This document shows positions 8,423 to 16,863 of a stretch of 64,000 nucleotides of DNA, piece by piece. Source of the stretch: Spirochaetales bacterium (GTDB lineage: Bacteria > Spirochaetota > Spirochaetia > DSM-2461); contig JAFGXR010000114.1 of assembly GCA_016936555.1 (NCBI GenBank), positions 29,224 through 93,223 of the forward strand, in the 5' to 3' direction. The notes below the pieces were generated by a model. That model was given only the letters and a program-made list of their open reading frames with translations. It ran no database searches and was not told the origin of the DNA. The position numbers and the translations under genes were made by a program. Positions within the stretch are counted from its first letter, which is position 1; each line of letters starts with the position of its first letter.

Positions 8423-9645
8423 TTTTTCAAACCCGTCACTCTGTACACCCGGACCGGTTCGGGTTTTCCTTTCAGCTCAAGGGACCCCATATCCTCGGTT
8501 ACCACATGTTCGCAAATCTCCTCACAGGTGCGGCTGCTGATGACAACCGTATCCGGATCGGCAACGGACTGGAGGCGCGAGGCCGTGTTGACCGTATCGC
8601 CGATAGCCGTAAAATCCATCCGCTTCGGAGAGCCTATGTTCCCGATAATGACTTTCCCCGTATCAATCGCTATGCGGGTATGGAAAGAAATGGAGTCTCC
8701 TCCTTCTTTCTCCCAGTCCCCCTGAAGTTCCTTCAGCCTCTTCTGCATGGCCAGGGCGCAGCGGACCGCGCTGAGAGTGTCGTCCTTCGTCGGATTGATC
8801 GCTCCGAAAATGCCGATGACCGCGTCTCCCACGAACTTATCCACCATTCCGCCGTATTCGAAGATAACGTTGGACATTTCCTCCAGATAGCTGTTCAGTC
8901 TGATGATCACTTCTTCCGGCTCTTTGAGGGACAGCAGTGTCGTGAACCCTTTGATGTCGGAAAAAACGACCGAGACTTTCTTCAGGCTTCCGCCGGGCTG
9001 CAGCTCCTCGGGATGCTCGATCAGTTCGTCTACGATATTGTAGCTCAGGTAGCGCTGAAGCATGGAACGTAGTTCCCTCCGCCTGTTCTGCTCCTCGAGC
9101 ATCTCTTTCTGGCCGATGAGAATATTATCGAATTCCTCGTGTTCCTCCCGCGCCAGGTAACCGCTGACTATGGCTATGAGATTGATGAAGAGGCTGCGGA
9201 GAGCCAGGTCCTGAAGGGAAACCGGCAGATCCCTTAAAAGAATCGAAGCCGTGTAGAACCCGGAGAAGAGAACTCCCGAGATGATAACCCCTTTCATCCC
9301 GAAACGGGCTGCATGGGAAATGAGAAGGATAATGTACCAGAGATAGATGTCCTGGCTGCCTCCGGCATAAATCAGAACAAGGGAAAAGATGATATCCAGA
9401 ACCGAAGAGATGACAGTCATGTGGGTAATGAAATCCGTTCTTTTCCTGACCAGCAGATGAAGAGTCAAATTGTACCCGACAGCCAGGGGCAGAGCCAGAT
9501 AGAAAACAGTAAAGGGAATAATCGGCGAAATGAACTGGATGACGGAACAGGAAACTATCAGCCACCACCGGAGCACCACTCCGGTCCGCTCAATGAAAAA
9601 AGCTCTTTGATTCGGGTCCAGAAAACTCTGCCGGTAACTGTCCAT
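8419..9645 (-). CDS. Integral-membrane class III adenylate/guanylate cyclase
   Basis: A 408-residue protein with an N-terminal membrane domain (about six hydrophobic segments between residues 22 and 163), a linker, and a C-terminal class III nucleotide cyclase domain (about 222-405). The metal-binding aspartates are D230 (FSDIKGF) and D274 (VGDAV). VDKFVGDA and GDTVNTASR supply the Lys and Asp that normally select adenine, so cAMP is the expected product. There is no Shine-Dalgarno sequence, and TATAAT at 9652-9657 is placed so that transcription could begin at the A of the ATG. It is the first of three overlapping genes with a LolA-like protein and a flavoprotein. Confidence 0.9.
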   Translation of the reverse strand: MDSYRQSFLDPNQRAFFIERTGVVLRWWLIVSCSVIQFISPIIPFTVFYLALPLAVGYNLTLHLLVRKRTDFITHMTVISSVLDIIFSLVLIYAGGSQDIYLWYIILLISHAARFGMKGVIISGVLFSGFYTASILLRDLPVSLQDLALRSLFINLIAIVSGYLAREEHEEFDNILIGQKEMLEEQNRRRELRSMLQRYLSYNIVDELIEHPEELQPGGSLKKVSVVFSDIKGFTTLLSLKEPEEVIIRLNSYLEEMSNVIFEYGGMVDKFVGDAVIGIFGAINPTKDDTLSAVRCALAMQKRLKELQGDWEKEGGDSISFHTRIAIDTGKVIIGNIGSPKRMDFTAIGDTVNTASRLQSVADPDTVVISSRTCEEICEHVVTEDMGSLELKGKPEPVRVYRVTGLKK

Positions 9646-9682
9646 AATATAATTATAAACTGAAAATACGGAAAAATCATTT

Positions 9683-10348
9683 TTATAACATAATCTTTAG
9701 AAGCTCGTCGGTGTGACTGTACATAGGCATATGGTCGCTTTCGATTGTATGGAAATCCCATCCTTTTTCTTTTATAAAAATCGCTGTCTCCCGAAGAAGG
9801 GGAGTAAAAGACCACTCTTCGTCTTTATCTGTGCATTCGATATAGACCGGCATCAGGCTGTCCAGTCTTTCGGGATTATATTGAACTGGAGTAAACAGGG
9901 TATTCATGGGATGGCTTCTGTAGCGGCTGTCCGTTTCAAAAAAAGGAGGGATCATCTCTTCGTCGCCCATGACATGGGAGTAGGCTTTGATCTGTCTCGT
10001 TATTTTTTCCCCGGCGATATGGGAAAAAGACTGGCCGGAGCGGGGGACAAAAGCATCGATGTAGATCAGTCTGGCAATCCTGTCCCGGTATTTTTCCGCC
10101 ACGGCGGTGGCTGTCATACCTCCGAAGCTGAAAGCGGCGATGTTGACCGGTCCTTCCGATCCTTCAATAATCGAGGAAATGCTTCCGATGAAATGAGTCA
10201 GGTCGATATCTTTTCCCGATCGGGACCCCATACCCGGTAAATCCGGAGCAGCCGATTCGATACCCAGAGTTTTCAGGTGATTCTGTATCGGCGTCCATTG
10301 CCAGGATCCTCCCCAGCCGCCGTGGATGAAAATCCATTTTGCATTCAT
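9683..10348 (-). CDS. Alpha/beta-hydrolase fold esterase-like protein
   Basis: A 221-residue alpha/beta hydrolase. The oxyanion region is HGGWGG (residues 9-14), the nucleophile is Ser74 in AFSFGG (a variant of GxSxG), and the catalytic His is probably H206 in SDHMPMYS. The small size and motif spacing resemble plant methylesterase/hydroxynitrile-lyase-like esterases. No signal peptide is seen, so it is cytoplasmic. A good promoter (TTGACC, 16 bases, TATAAT) lies directly upstream. It is divergent from the large lipid/polyketide operon and could be a product-releasing or editing thioesterase for it, but nothing proves this. Confidence 0.8.
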   Translation of the reverse strand: MNAKWIFIHGGWGGSWQWTPIQNHLKTLGIESAAPDLPGMGSRSGKDIDLTHFIGSISSIIEGSEGPVNIAAFSFGGMTATAVAEKYRDRIARLIYIDAFVPRSGQSFSHIAGEKITRQIKAYSHVMGDEEMIPPFFETDSRYRSHPMNTLFTPVQYNPERLDSLMPVYIECTDKDEEWSFTPLLRETAIFIKEKGWDFHTIESDHMPMYSHTDELLKIML

Positions 10349-10357
10349 GTCCTCAAA

Positions 10358-10385
10358 ATTATACTTTCCCGGTGAAGGCGGTCAA
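10358..10385 (-). promoter_or_regulatory. Sigma70-type promoter of the alpha/beta hydrolase gene
   Basis: On the minus strand TTGACC (10385-10380) is followed after 16 bases by TATAAT (10363-10358). The predicted start of transcription is only about three bases before the ATG at 10348. Confidence 0.6.
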
Positions 10386-10403
10386 TAGGCTGAATAATCG
10401 AGT

Positions 10404-10447
10404 GAATGTTCATTTTCTTTGAAATAATACGAGCGACTGTTCATTCT
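10404..10447. promoter_or_regulatory. Two TetR-type operator-like sites upstream of the biosynthetic operon
   Basis: AATG-TT-CATT (10405-10414) is a perfect short palindrome, and a second copy, ACTG-TT-CATTC (10436-10446), follows with the shared core TGTTCATT repeated 31 bases apart. They lie in the 199-base region shared by the hydrolase and the large plus-strand operon. Such paired sites are typical of TetR-family repressors; none of the three local TetR genes has a matching site at its own promoter. A TATAAT at 10519-10524 may be the operon's -10 element, but no clear -35 accompanies it. Confidence 0.4.
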
Positions 10448-10547
10448 TTATTATTGAGCCGAAAAATTAAATTTTACACGGATTTTCATCCTTGATTCTC
10501 ACAATGGCAAGCGGTTAATATAATGAACTGATATTGGAGATATGCTG

Positions 10548-11678
10548 ATGAGTGAAGAAATTAAGATTGTTCCTGTTTCATCCAAAAAGGAAATTAACCG
10601 TTTTATCAAGTTTCCATGGACGGTGTACCGTGGTGAGAAAACATATGAAAACTGGGTGCCTCCTCTGATTCTCGGAGAGAAAGATCTCTTCAACAAGGAT
10701 AAAGATCCTTTTTATAAACACGCTGAAACACAGCTGTTTCTCGCCTACAGGGGGGATAAGCTTTCGGGACGAATCGCCGCTATCGTAGACTTCGCCTATA
10801 TTGAATATCAGAAAGACAACAGCGGGTTTTTCGGTTTTTTTGAATCTCTGGACGACCAGGAAGTCGCCGATGCCCTTTTCAGGGCCGCTGAAGAATGGGT
10901 GAAAGGGAAAGGATACAACACCATCAAAGGTCCCATGAATCCGACGACGGGGAAAACCATCGGGTGCCTCATCGATTCCTTCGACATCCCCCCCATCATT
11001 GAAATGCCCTACAACGCCGATTACTACCCTCCCATGATCGAGAAGTGCGGCTATGGAAAATCCAAGGATCTCTTCTGCTACCGCATGGATAAGAGTCTCA
11101 AGATTTCAGACAAAATGATCAGAGTCTCGGAAATCGTAAAAAAGAGATACAACGTCACAATCAAACCCATTGATATGAAGAAATGGGATGAGACGATTGA
11201 GCTTCTCCGCGATATGTATAATGAGGCCTGGGCCGATAACTGGGGATTCGTTCCCTGGGAAAAAGAGGAATTCGAGTATCTGGCCAAAGATCTTAAAATG
11301 ATTGCCATTCCCGAGCTGGTTCTTATTGTCTATATGGGCGATGAGCCGGTCGGATTTACAATCCCTCTTCCCGACTTTAATCAGATCTTTATAAAAATGA
11401 ACGGCCGTCTCTTTCCGACAGGCCTGCTGAAGATCCTGACAGGGAAGAAAAAAGTCGATATGATCAGGACAGCCATTCTCGGAGTGAGAAAACACGCCCA
11501 GAACAAAGGGCTCGATGCGGTTCTGGTTCGAGAGATCTATGAGCGTGGTGATCGCATGGGTATGCGGGGCTCCGAGCTCTCCTGGATTCTTGAAGATAAT
11601 ATCAATCTGACAAACCTTCTGGAGAACTGGGGTGCCGAGCACTACAGAACGTACAGAATTTACGAAAAGACAATTTAA
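10548..11678 (+). CDS. GNAT-like N-acyltransferase, resembling bacterial ceramide synthase (bCerS)
   Basis: A 376-residue soluble protein with GNAT-like character. Its most telling stretch is GPMNPTTGKTIGCLIDSF followed by MPYNADYYPPMIEKCGYGKS (about residues 130-175). That pattern, as I remember it, marks a family of about 380 residues that includes bCerS of Caulobacter sphingolipid synthesis, which N-acylates a sphingoid base. The assignment is from memory of the family, not from a search. The second ATG (10548) has GGAG eight bases upstream and is preferred to the ATG at 10542. It is the first gene of the large operon that also encodes an alpha-oxoamine synthase, the enzyme class that makes sphingoid bases, which strengthens the proposal. 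Alternatively it is an uncharacterised GNAT enzyme. Confidence 0.6.
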   Translation: MSEEIKIVPVSSKKEINRFIKFPWTVYRGEKTYENWVPPLILGEKDLFNKDKDPFYKHAETQLFLAYRGDKLSGRIAAIVDFAYIEYQKDNSGFFGFFESLDDQEVADALFRAAEEWVKGKGYNTIKGPMNPTTGKTIGCLIDSFDIPPIIEMPYNADYYPPMIEKCGYGKSKDLFCYRMDKSLKISDKMIRVSEIVKKRYNVTIKPIDMKKWDETIELLRDMYNEAWADNWGFVPWEKEEFEYLAKDLKMIAIPELVLIVYMGDEPVGFTIPLPDFNQIFIKMNGRLFPTGLLKILTGKKKVDMIRTAILGVRKHAQNKGLDAVLVREIYERGDRMGMRGSELSWILEDNINLTNLLENWGAEHYRTYRIYEKTI

Positions 11679-11691
11679 CAGAGGTAATAAA

Positions 11692-12618
11692 GTGAAAACA
11701 TGTTTTCTGTTCCCCGGTCAGGGCGCGCAGTATCCCGGCATGGGAAAAGACCTGTGGGAAAGCAGTGACGAAGTAAAAGGACTGTTCCGGACAGTCAGTG
11801 ATATAGCCGGTAAAGATATGGCGGCTCTCCTTTTCGAGGGCTCCGAAGAGGATCTTAAAGCGACAGACAACACCCAGCTGGCCATTACGCTGGCCAACGT
11901 CAGTTCCAGTATCATTCTGAAAGAGAAGGGGATTGAAGCGCAGGGAGCCGCCGGTTTCAGTCTCGGGGAATACTCGGCCCTCTGGCAGGCGGGAGTCCTC
12001 GGAACCGAAGACCTTTTCCGTCTTGTAAAAATGAGAGGGGAGGTTATGGAGGCAGCCTGTAATTCTCTGGACAGTCCTGAAGGACGGCCCGGGATGGCTG
12101 CTGTCGTCGGCCTGGCTTCGGCGGATGTCAAAGCCGCTCTGGAGAAGGTCCCCGGAACGATCTATATGGCTAATGACAACAGTCCCATTCAGACAGTCAT
12201 CGCCGGTGAGGCGAAAGCCCTTGAAGCCGCCGAGGCAGTCATGGATGCAGCCGGTGCCATGCGGTATGTCGTTCTGAAAGTTTCCGGTCCCTTTCACACG
12301 CCCTTTATGGACGGTGCCAGAAAGGATTTTGTTGCCAATCTTGGGGATTTTACTTTTAACAATCCTCTTATTCCTCTTTACAGTAATGTAACCGGAAAAA
12401 TCATTGCCAGCGGTGCCGAAGCGAAAGAGCTGGCGGGAAGCCAGATCATTTCTCCCGTTCAATGGGTCGCTGAAGAGCAGTCCATTCTCGATGACGGATA
12501 CGAGCGGATTCTCGAGGTCGGTCCGGGCCTGGTTCTTTCGGGACTCTGGAAGTCTTTCTACAGAAAGATCAAGTGCCAGCCCGCCGGCAAAATTGACGCC
12601 ATAGAGAAATTAGTATAA
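11692..12618 (+). CDS. Malonyl-CoA:ACP transacylase (FabD-like)
   Basis: A 308-residue acyltransferase of the FabD fold. GQGAQYPGMG is at residues 9-18, the nucleophile Ser90 lies in GFSLGE, Arg115 (KMRGEVM) is the carboxylate-binding arginine expected for malonyl selectivity, and His202 lies in SGPFHTPF. It should load malonyl groups onto the carrier protein. GTG start at 11692 with AGAGGT upstream; this leaves 13 bases after the preceding gene. In polyketide terms it is a discrete trans-acting AT supplying the ketosynthases of this operon. A housekeeping role cannot be excluded. Confidence 0.92.
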   Translation: MKTCFLFPGQGAQYPGMGKDLWESSDEVKGLFRTVSDIAGKDMAALLFEGSEEDLKATDNTQLAITLANVSSSIILKEKGIEAQGAAGFSLGEYSALWQAGVLGTEDLFRLVKMRGEVMEAACNSLDSPEGRPGMAAVVGLASADVKAALEKVPGTIYMANDNSPIQTVIAGEAKALEAAEAVMDAAGAMRYVVLKVSGPFHTPFMDGARKDFVANLGDFTFNNPLIPLYSNVTGKIIASGAEAKELAGSQIISPVQWVAEEQSILDDGYERILEVGPGLVLSGLWKSFYRKIKCQPAGKIDAIEKLV

Positions 12619-12658
12619 AAAGAACTCTATATATATTTATGAATATTAAGGATATGAA

Positions 12659-13942
12659 ATGAGCAGACGAGTCGTTATTACCGGTATGGGTACCATAAAT
12701 CCCCTGGGAGATAATCTTGAAGATTACTACAACAACCTGATTGCCGGAAAATCAGGGATAAAAAAATGGCAATCCATCGACCTTTCCAACGTGGAGTGTA
12801 AAATCGGAGGAGATCTCGGTGATTACGATGCCCTGGGAGCCGTTGAAAAATTCAGGGAAGACCTGGGAGATGACTTCAAAAGAGTTAAAAAACTGATAAA
12901 GACCACTACTTTTTCAGCAAAACTGACAGCCCTTTCCTCACTTTCGGCATGGAAGGATGCCGGTCTTTTCGGGTATGAATTCGATCCCTATAAAGCCAAC
13001 GTAATTGTTGCCGGTCATAATTTAAACTCGAATTTTATCTATAATAACAGCGTTCAGTTTCAGGATGAGCCTGAATGGACCGATCCTCTGGCCGGTGTAG
13101 ATGCTCCGGATCCCAATGTGCCGGGTATCACTTCGGAAATCCTTAATCTCAAAGGACCCATGTTTACTATCGGAGGAGCCTGTGCCAGTGGAAACCTGGC
13201 TCTCAGAAGCGGGTTCCGGGATATCGTCAGCGGAGAGACGGATCTCTGTGTTATCGCCGGAGCTCCATTCGATGTTTCTCCTACGGATATTCACGCCTCG
13301 GTCGTTATTAATGCCGTTGTCATCAGGCCTGAGTTTCAGGACAAGCCGGAGCAGGCGTCCCGTCCTTTCGATCAGAACAGCTGCGGATTCCTCTACAGCC
13401 ACGGCGCGGGAACGCTTATCATAGAAGAACTGGAATCAGCCAAAGCCCGCGGCGCTAAAATATACGGAGAGGTCCTTTCTGTAAAAGCGGGATCAAATGC
13501 CAACCACCTTCCTCTTCCCGGAGGCCACGAGCAGGCTGTGGTTATGCAGGAAGCTATCCGCATGGCCGGATTGAAGCCTGAAGATGTGGATTATGTCAAC
13601 TGTCATGCCACGAGTACTCCTGCCGGGGATATTCAGGAAATTATGGCAATCAAGGAAGCTTTCGGCGACCATTATAAAAAACTTAAAGTCAATGCCCCCA
13701 AATCCATGCTCGGGCATACATGCTGGGCTTCGCCTATCGTTGAAACTATCGGCGGACTTTTGCAGATGAAGTACGGAAAGCTGCACCCTTCCATCAATAT
13801 CGATGAGCAGAAGGTGGACATTGATCTCGATATCTGCGCCAATAAGGCTGTAGATCACCAAATCGATGTCATGATGAAAAACTCTTTCGGCTTCGGGGGA
13901 GTAAACTGTACTTCCATAATTAAGAGATACAAGGAAGATTAA
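12659..13942 (+). CDS. Beta-ketoacyl-ACP synthase (KAS II / ketosynthase)
   Basis: A 427-residue thiolase-fold ketosynthase with an intact catalytic triad: Cys175 (GGACASGN), His316 (NCHATSTP) and His353 (LGHTCWASP). It should condense an acyl group with malonyl-ACP. Its middle region differs from standard FabF (long insertion around residues 120-160, FIYNNSVQFQDEPEW), suggesting an unusual substrate. AAGGA lies before the ATG. In classical beta-branching cassettes a KS-like decarboxylase has lost this cysteine; here it is kept, so this enzyme is more likely a true condensing enzyme, though the malonyl-ACP decarboxylase role is not excluded. Confidence 0.9.
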   Translation: MSRRVVITGMGTINPLGDNLEDYYNNLIAGKSGIKKWQSIDLSNVECKIGGDLGDYDALGAVEKFREDLGDDFKRVKKLIKTTTFSAKLTALSSLSAWKDAGLFGYEFDPYKANVIVAGHNLNSNFIYNNSVQFQDEPEWTDPLAGVDAPDPNVPGITSEILNLKGPMFTIGGACASGNLALRSGFRDIVSGETDLCVIAGAPFDVSPTDIHASVVINAVVIRPEFQDKPEQASRPFDQNSCGFLYSHGAGTLIIEELESAKARGAKIYGEVLSVKAGSNANHLPLPGGHEQAVVMQEAIRMAGLKPEDVDYVNCHATSTPAGDIQEIMAIKEAFGDHYKKLKVNAPKSMLGHTCWASPIVETIGGLLQMKYGKLHPSINIDEQKVDIDLDICANKAVDHQIDVMMKNSFGFGGVNCTSIIKRYKED

Positions 13943-13946
13943 TCGG

Positions 13947-14687
13947 ATGAATGTATTTGTCACAGGGGGATCGCGGGGCATCGGCCGCGGGATCGTTCTG
14001 AAGATGATAAAAGAAGGTTACGGCTGTGCGTTCACTTATGCCGGAAACACCGAAGCGGCGGAGGAAACGATCCGTCAGGCTAAGGAAATCCGGAAGGACT
14101 GCACTGTTGCCGCCTATAAGATGGATCAGTCGAAAGTCGACGAAGTGGAAACGGTTCTGGAAAGCGCCATAAACGATTTCGGCGATTTCGGAGCGCTTGT
14201 CAACAATGCGGCTATTCTCAAGGATAATGTTCTTGCTTTTATGAGCGATGAAGAGTGGGATGATGTAATCAAAACCAATCTTTACGGACCTTTTTACGTT
14301 ACCCGGGCTATGCTCATGCATTTTCTGTCCAACAAATTCGGACGGATCATCAGCATCTCCTCCCTTTCCCAGGGGGGATCGAGCGGGCAGGCTAATTACG
14401 CTGCCAGCAAGGCGGGACTCGTCGCGCTCTCCAACACCGTAGCCAGGGAATACGGTCCCAAGAAAATAACCTCCAATGTCGTCGTCGTCGGGTACGTTCC
14501 CACAGATATGACAAAGGAGAATATGAATAACGAGCTGTCAAGTATCTGGAATGACTACTGCCCCGCAAGGCGTGTCGGTAAACCGGAAGAGATCGCTGAC
14601 GCCGTCTATTATCTTACAACTGAAAATGCCGGATTTATCAATGGCGAAGTTCTCCATATTACCGGCGGATTGACATACGCACCATAG
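13947..14687 (+). CDS. 3-oxoacyl-ACP reductase, SDR family (FabG-like)
   Basis: A 246-residue classical short-chain dehydrogenase. TGGSRGIG (residues 6-13) binds NADP(H), VNNAA is at 85-89, and the catalytic set is Ser139 (ISISSLS), Tyr151 and Lys155 (YAASK). It should reduce beta-keto groups made by the ketosynthase just upstream, whose stop lies four bases before this start. The C-terminus ends in the FabG-like INGEVLHITGG pattern. It closes the first block of the operon; a 112-base spacer with strong hairpins separates it from the HMGS-like gene. Confidence 0.9.
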   Translation: MNVFVTGGSRGIGRGIVLKMIKEGYGCAFTYAGNTEAAEETIRQAKEIRKDCTVAAYKMDQSKVDEVETVLESAINDFGDFGALVNNAAILKDNVLAFMSDEEWDDVIKTNLYGPFYVTRAMLMHFLSNKFGRIISISSLSQGGSSGQANYAASKAGLVALSNTVAREYGPKKITSNVVVVGYVPTDMTKENMNNELSSIWNDYCPARRVGKPEEIADAVYYLTTENAGFINGEVLHITGGLTYAP

Positions 14688-14694
14688 AAGATAT

Positions 14695-14778
14695 TTCGGG
14701 GGACGCGGAGCGTCGGGCCCCGAACATAGTCGAGAATAGAATAAGCGACCGGATCTGCATTTTGTGCCGTCCGGTTGC
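14695..14778 (+). promoter_or_regulatory. Two strong intercistronic RNA hairpins between ketoreductase and HMGS genes
   Basis: Hairpin 1 (14695-14724): TTCGGGG then GACGC pair, around the loop GGA, with GCGTC and then CCCCGAA, leaving a GGG bulge. Hairpin 2 (14745-14778): GCGACCGGA pairs with TCCGGTTGC with one mismatch. Neither is followed by a T-run, so they are not ordinary terminators. They may be processing or stability elements that set the ratio of the two halves of the operon. Confidence 0.55.
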
Positions 14779-14799
14779 AGTTGAGAAAAAGGAGAAGAC

Positions 14800-16038
14800 A
14801 TGAGTCGTAGAGTTGGAATTGAAAAAATAAACATTTACGGAACATCTATGTTCCTCGACCAGAAAAAACTGGCCGTAGCAAGAGGCAAAGATCCCGATAA
14901 AGTGGTCAGCGACTTTCTCATCGATACGAGATCGCTCAACCCCCCCTGGGAAGATACCGTTACGATGGCTGCCAATGCCGCGAAAAAAGTAATGGAGGGG
15001 ATCAATCCCGATGATATCGGAATGCTTATCGTCGGAACCGAAGGTTCTGTCGACTTCGGTAAACCCATCAGTACGAACATCATGGGCGCCTTAGGCCTTC
15101 ACAATAATATCAGAAACTACGAAACCAAACACGCCTGCTACAGTGGCGTGGCCGCAATGGACCCCGCCATCAGCTGGGTGGCTTCCGGTTTCAATCATGG
15201 AAAAAAAGCTCTGGTTATCGCCACGGACTTTTCAAGAGAGCACCTCGATACCAAAGAGGAATTCGTCATGGGCGGTACGGCTGCAGCCATGATCATCAGC
15301 GACAACCCCGAAGTTCTCGAAATAGAAATGAATAAAAGAGGAAACTGGTCAACCGATATCTACGATACCTTCAGACCGACAGCTCTCGCCGAAGTCGGAA
15401 ACAACGAGGTCAGCCTCTACTCCTATATGGATGCACTCGAGGGGTCCTACATCGACTATTGTAAAAAAGCCGGAAAAGACATCGACTTCGAAAAAGAGTT
15501 CAGATACAACCTCTATCACACTCCTTTCCCGGGAATCGCTTTCCAGGGACACAGAACACTCCTCAACAGGGATAGAGAGGTCCGTCTGAAAAAGGGTGAG
15601 ATCCAGGCGGATTTCGACAAGCGCGTTATGCCCGGTCTTCAGCTTTCAAGAAGAATCGGATCCACTTACGGATGCAGCAACTTCGTCGGTCTGGCGGCTC
15701 TGCTTTCCAGCGATGCCCCTGTGGACGAAGGTGACAGAATCAGTCTCTTTGCCTACGGGTCCGGAGCTATCGGTGAGTTCTACAGCGGTATCATCCAGAA
15801 GAACAGCCGAAAAATCGTCAAGGATATGAAAATCCATGAGACTTTCGATCAGAGAAGAGAATGTTCCGTTGAAGAATATGAAATGGTTGAGAAACTGAGA
15901 AACACCTATGTTGAAAACCCCGACTTCAAGCCGGATTTCTCCATTCTCGATAATCACTATAAGAAACATTATGAAGGTAAGGGTCTGCTGGTTCTTAAGG
16001 AAGTTAAGAACTACTACAGAACTTATGAGTGGAGCTGA
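14800..16038 (+). CDS. HMG-CoA-synthase-like beta-branching enzyme (PksG/MupH type)
   Basis: A 412-residue member of the HMG-CoA synthase family. Catalytic residues are visible: Glu81 (GTEGS), Cys113 (KHACYSG), and His240 in the hallmark HTPFP followed by His251. In trans-AT polyketide systems such enzymes add an acetyl-ACP-derived carbanion to a beta-keto acyl-ACP, starting beta-branching; in primary metabolism the same fold makes HMG-CoA for isoprenoids. The immediate downstream ECH1 and ECH2 homologues and the AcpK-like carrier favour beta-branching. AAGGAG lies upstream of the ATG. There is no mevalonate pathway gene in the window. Confidence 0.88.
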   Translation: MSRRVGIEKINIYGTSMFLDQKKLAVARGKDPDKVVSDFLIDTRSLNPPWEDTVTMAANAAKKVMEGINPDDIGMLIVGTEGSVDFGKPISTNIMGALGLHNNIRNYETKHACYSGVAAMDPAISWVASGFNHGKKALVIATDFSREHLDTKEEFVMGGTAAAMIISDNPEVLEIEMNKRGNWSTDIYDTFRPTALAEVGNNEVSLYSYMDALEGSYIDYCKKAGKDIDFEKEFRYNLYHTPFPGIAFQGHRTLLNRDREVRLKKGEIQADFDKRVMPGLQLSRRIGSTYGCSNFVGLAALLSSDAPVDEGDRISLFAYGSGAIGEFYSGIIQKNSRKIVKDMKIHETFDQRRECSVEEYEMVEKLRNTYVENPDFKPDFSILDNHYKKHYEGKGLLVLKEVKNYYRTYEWS

Positions 16039-16041
16039 TTC

Positions 16042-16863
16042 TTGTCTCTGGTAGAAAAGAAAATTGATTCCGGCGCCGGGATAATAACCCTTCTGGACGG
16101 GGAGGGGGGCAACAGACTGAACCCCTCTTTTCTGGGGGCGTTTTCCTCGGCGCTGAAGGATCTTGCCGAAAACGATGACGCCAGGTTTATCATTATCCGT
16201 TCCCGGGGCCGGAATTTCTGTCTGGGAATGGATCTTGTCGCTCTTGAAAAGGGACATGACGGGATGGAGAATGTCATTTCGGCTGTTAAGGACTATACGT
16301 CTCTCCTGTCGGATATCTATCACTGTCCCAAAACAGTTGTCGCCCTGGTCGACGGTCCCGTCAAGGCCGGGGGGATGGGTATAACGGCAGCCTGCGATGT
16401 CGTTCTCGCATCGGAGAATGCCTCTTTTGAACTGAGTGAAGCGCTGATCGGCATTATTCCCGCCAATGTACTTCCCTATCTCTTTATGCTGAGGGTTCCT
16501 CCGCAGAAAGCCAGATATCTCGTTCTGACTGCCGCTCAGCTCGATGCTCATAAGGCTCATGCCGTCGGCCTGGTCGATGAGGTTTTCGCTCTTGAGGATT
16601 TCGAGAAGGGGGTCAAATCACTCTGCCGTCAGATCATAAGGACTTCTCCCCAGGCGGTCAGCGTGTTCAAGGATTTTACCCATCAGTTTCTCGAGTCGGA
16701 CTTTAACGGAAGAAAGGCTCTGGCCGAAAAGACTCTGTTTGATCTTATAAAGCAGGAAGCGGTTCTGGCCGCCGTGCAAAAATTCAATGAAGGGGACCTG
16801 CCCCCCTGGTTCGGGCGTTTCAAACCCGCTGAACCTGTAACGGGAGAAATGAATAATGGCTGA
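16042..16863 (+). CDS. Enoyl-CoA-hydratase family dehydratase of beta-branching (ECH1, PksH-like)
   Basis: A 273-residue crotonase-fold protein. The oxyanion-hole region reads FCLGMDL (residues 59-65) and VDGPVKAGGMG (103-113). The GMD pattern matches the ECH1 group (PksH, CurE), which dehydrates the HMG-type intermediate. Start is TTG at 16042, three bases after the HMGS stop, with GGAG (inside the end of HMGS) seven bases upstream; a non-ATG start makes the first residues less certain. The end overlaps the next hydratase gene by eight bases. Order HMGS-ECH1-ECH2 is the same as in known beta-branching cassettes. Confidence 0.82.
   Translation: MSLVEKKIDSGAGIITLLDGEGGNRLNPSFLGAFSSALKDLAENDDARFIIIRSRGRNFCLGMDLVALEKGHDGMENVISAVKDYTSLLSDIYHCPKTVVALVDGPVKAGGMGITAACDVVLASENASFELSEALIGIIPANVLPYLFMLRVPPQKARYLVLTAAQLDAHKAHAVGLVDEVFALEDFEKGVKSLCRQIIRTSPQAVSVFKDFTHQFLESDFNGRKALAEKTLFDLIKQEAVLAAVQKFNEGDLPPWFGRFKPAEPVTGEMNNG

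Noticed and set aside
12659..13942. PksF-type decarboxylating ketosynthase
   Set aside because: The active-site Cys175 is present (GGACASGN), while such decarboxylases have lost it.
14800..16038. HMG-CoA synthase of the mevalonate pathway
   Set aside because: No other mevalonate genes are nearby, and the next genes are ECH1 and ECH2 homologues in the order of beta-branching cassettes.
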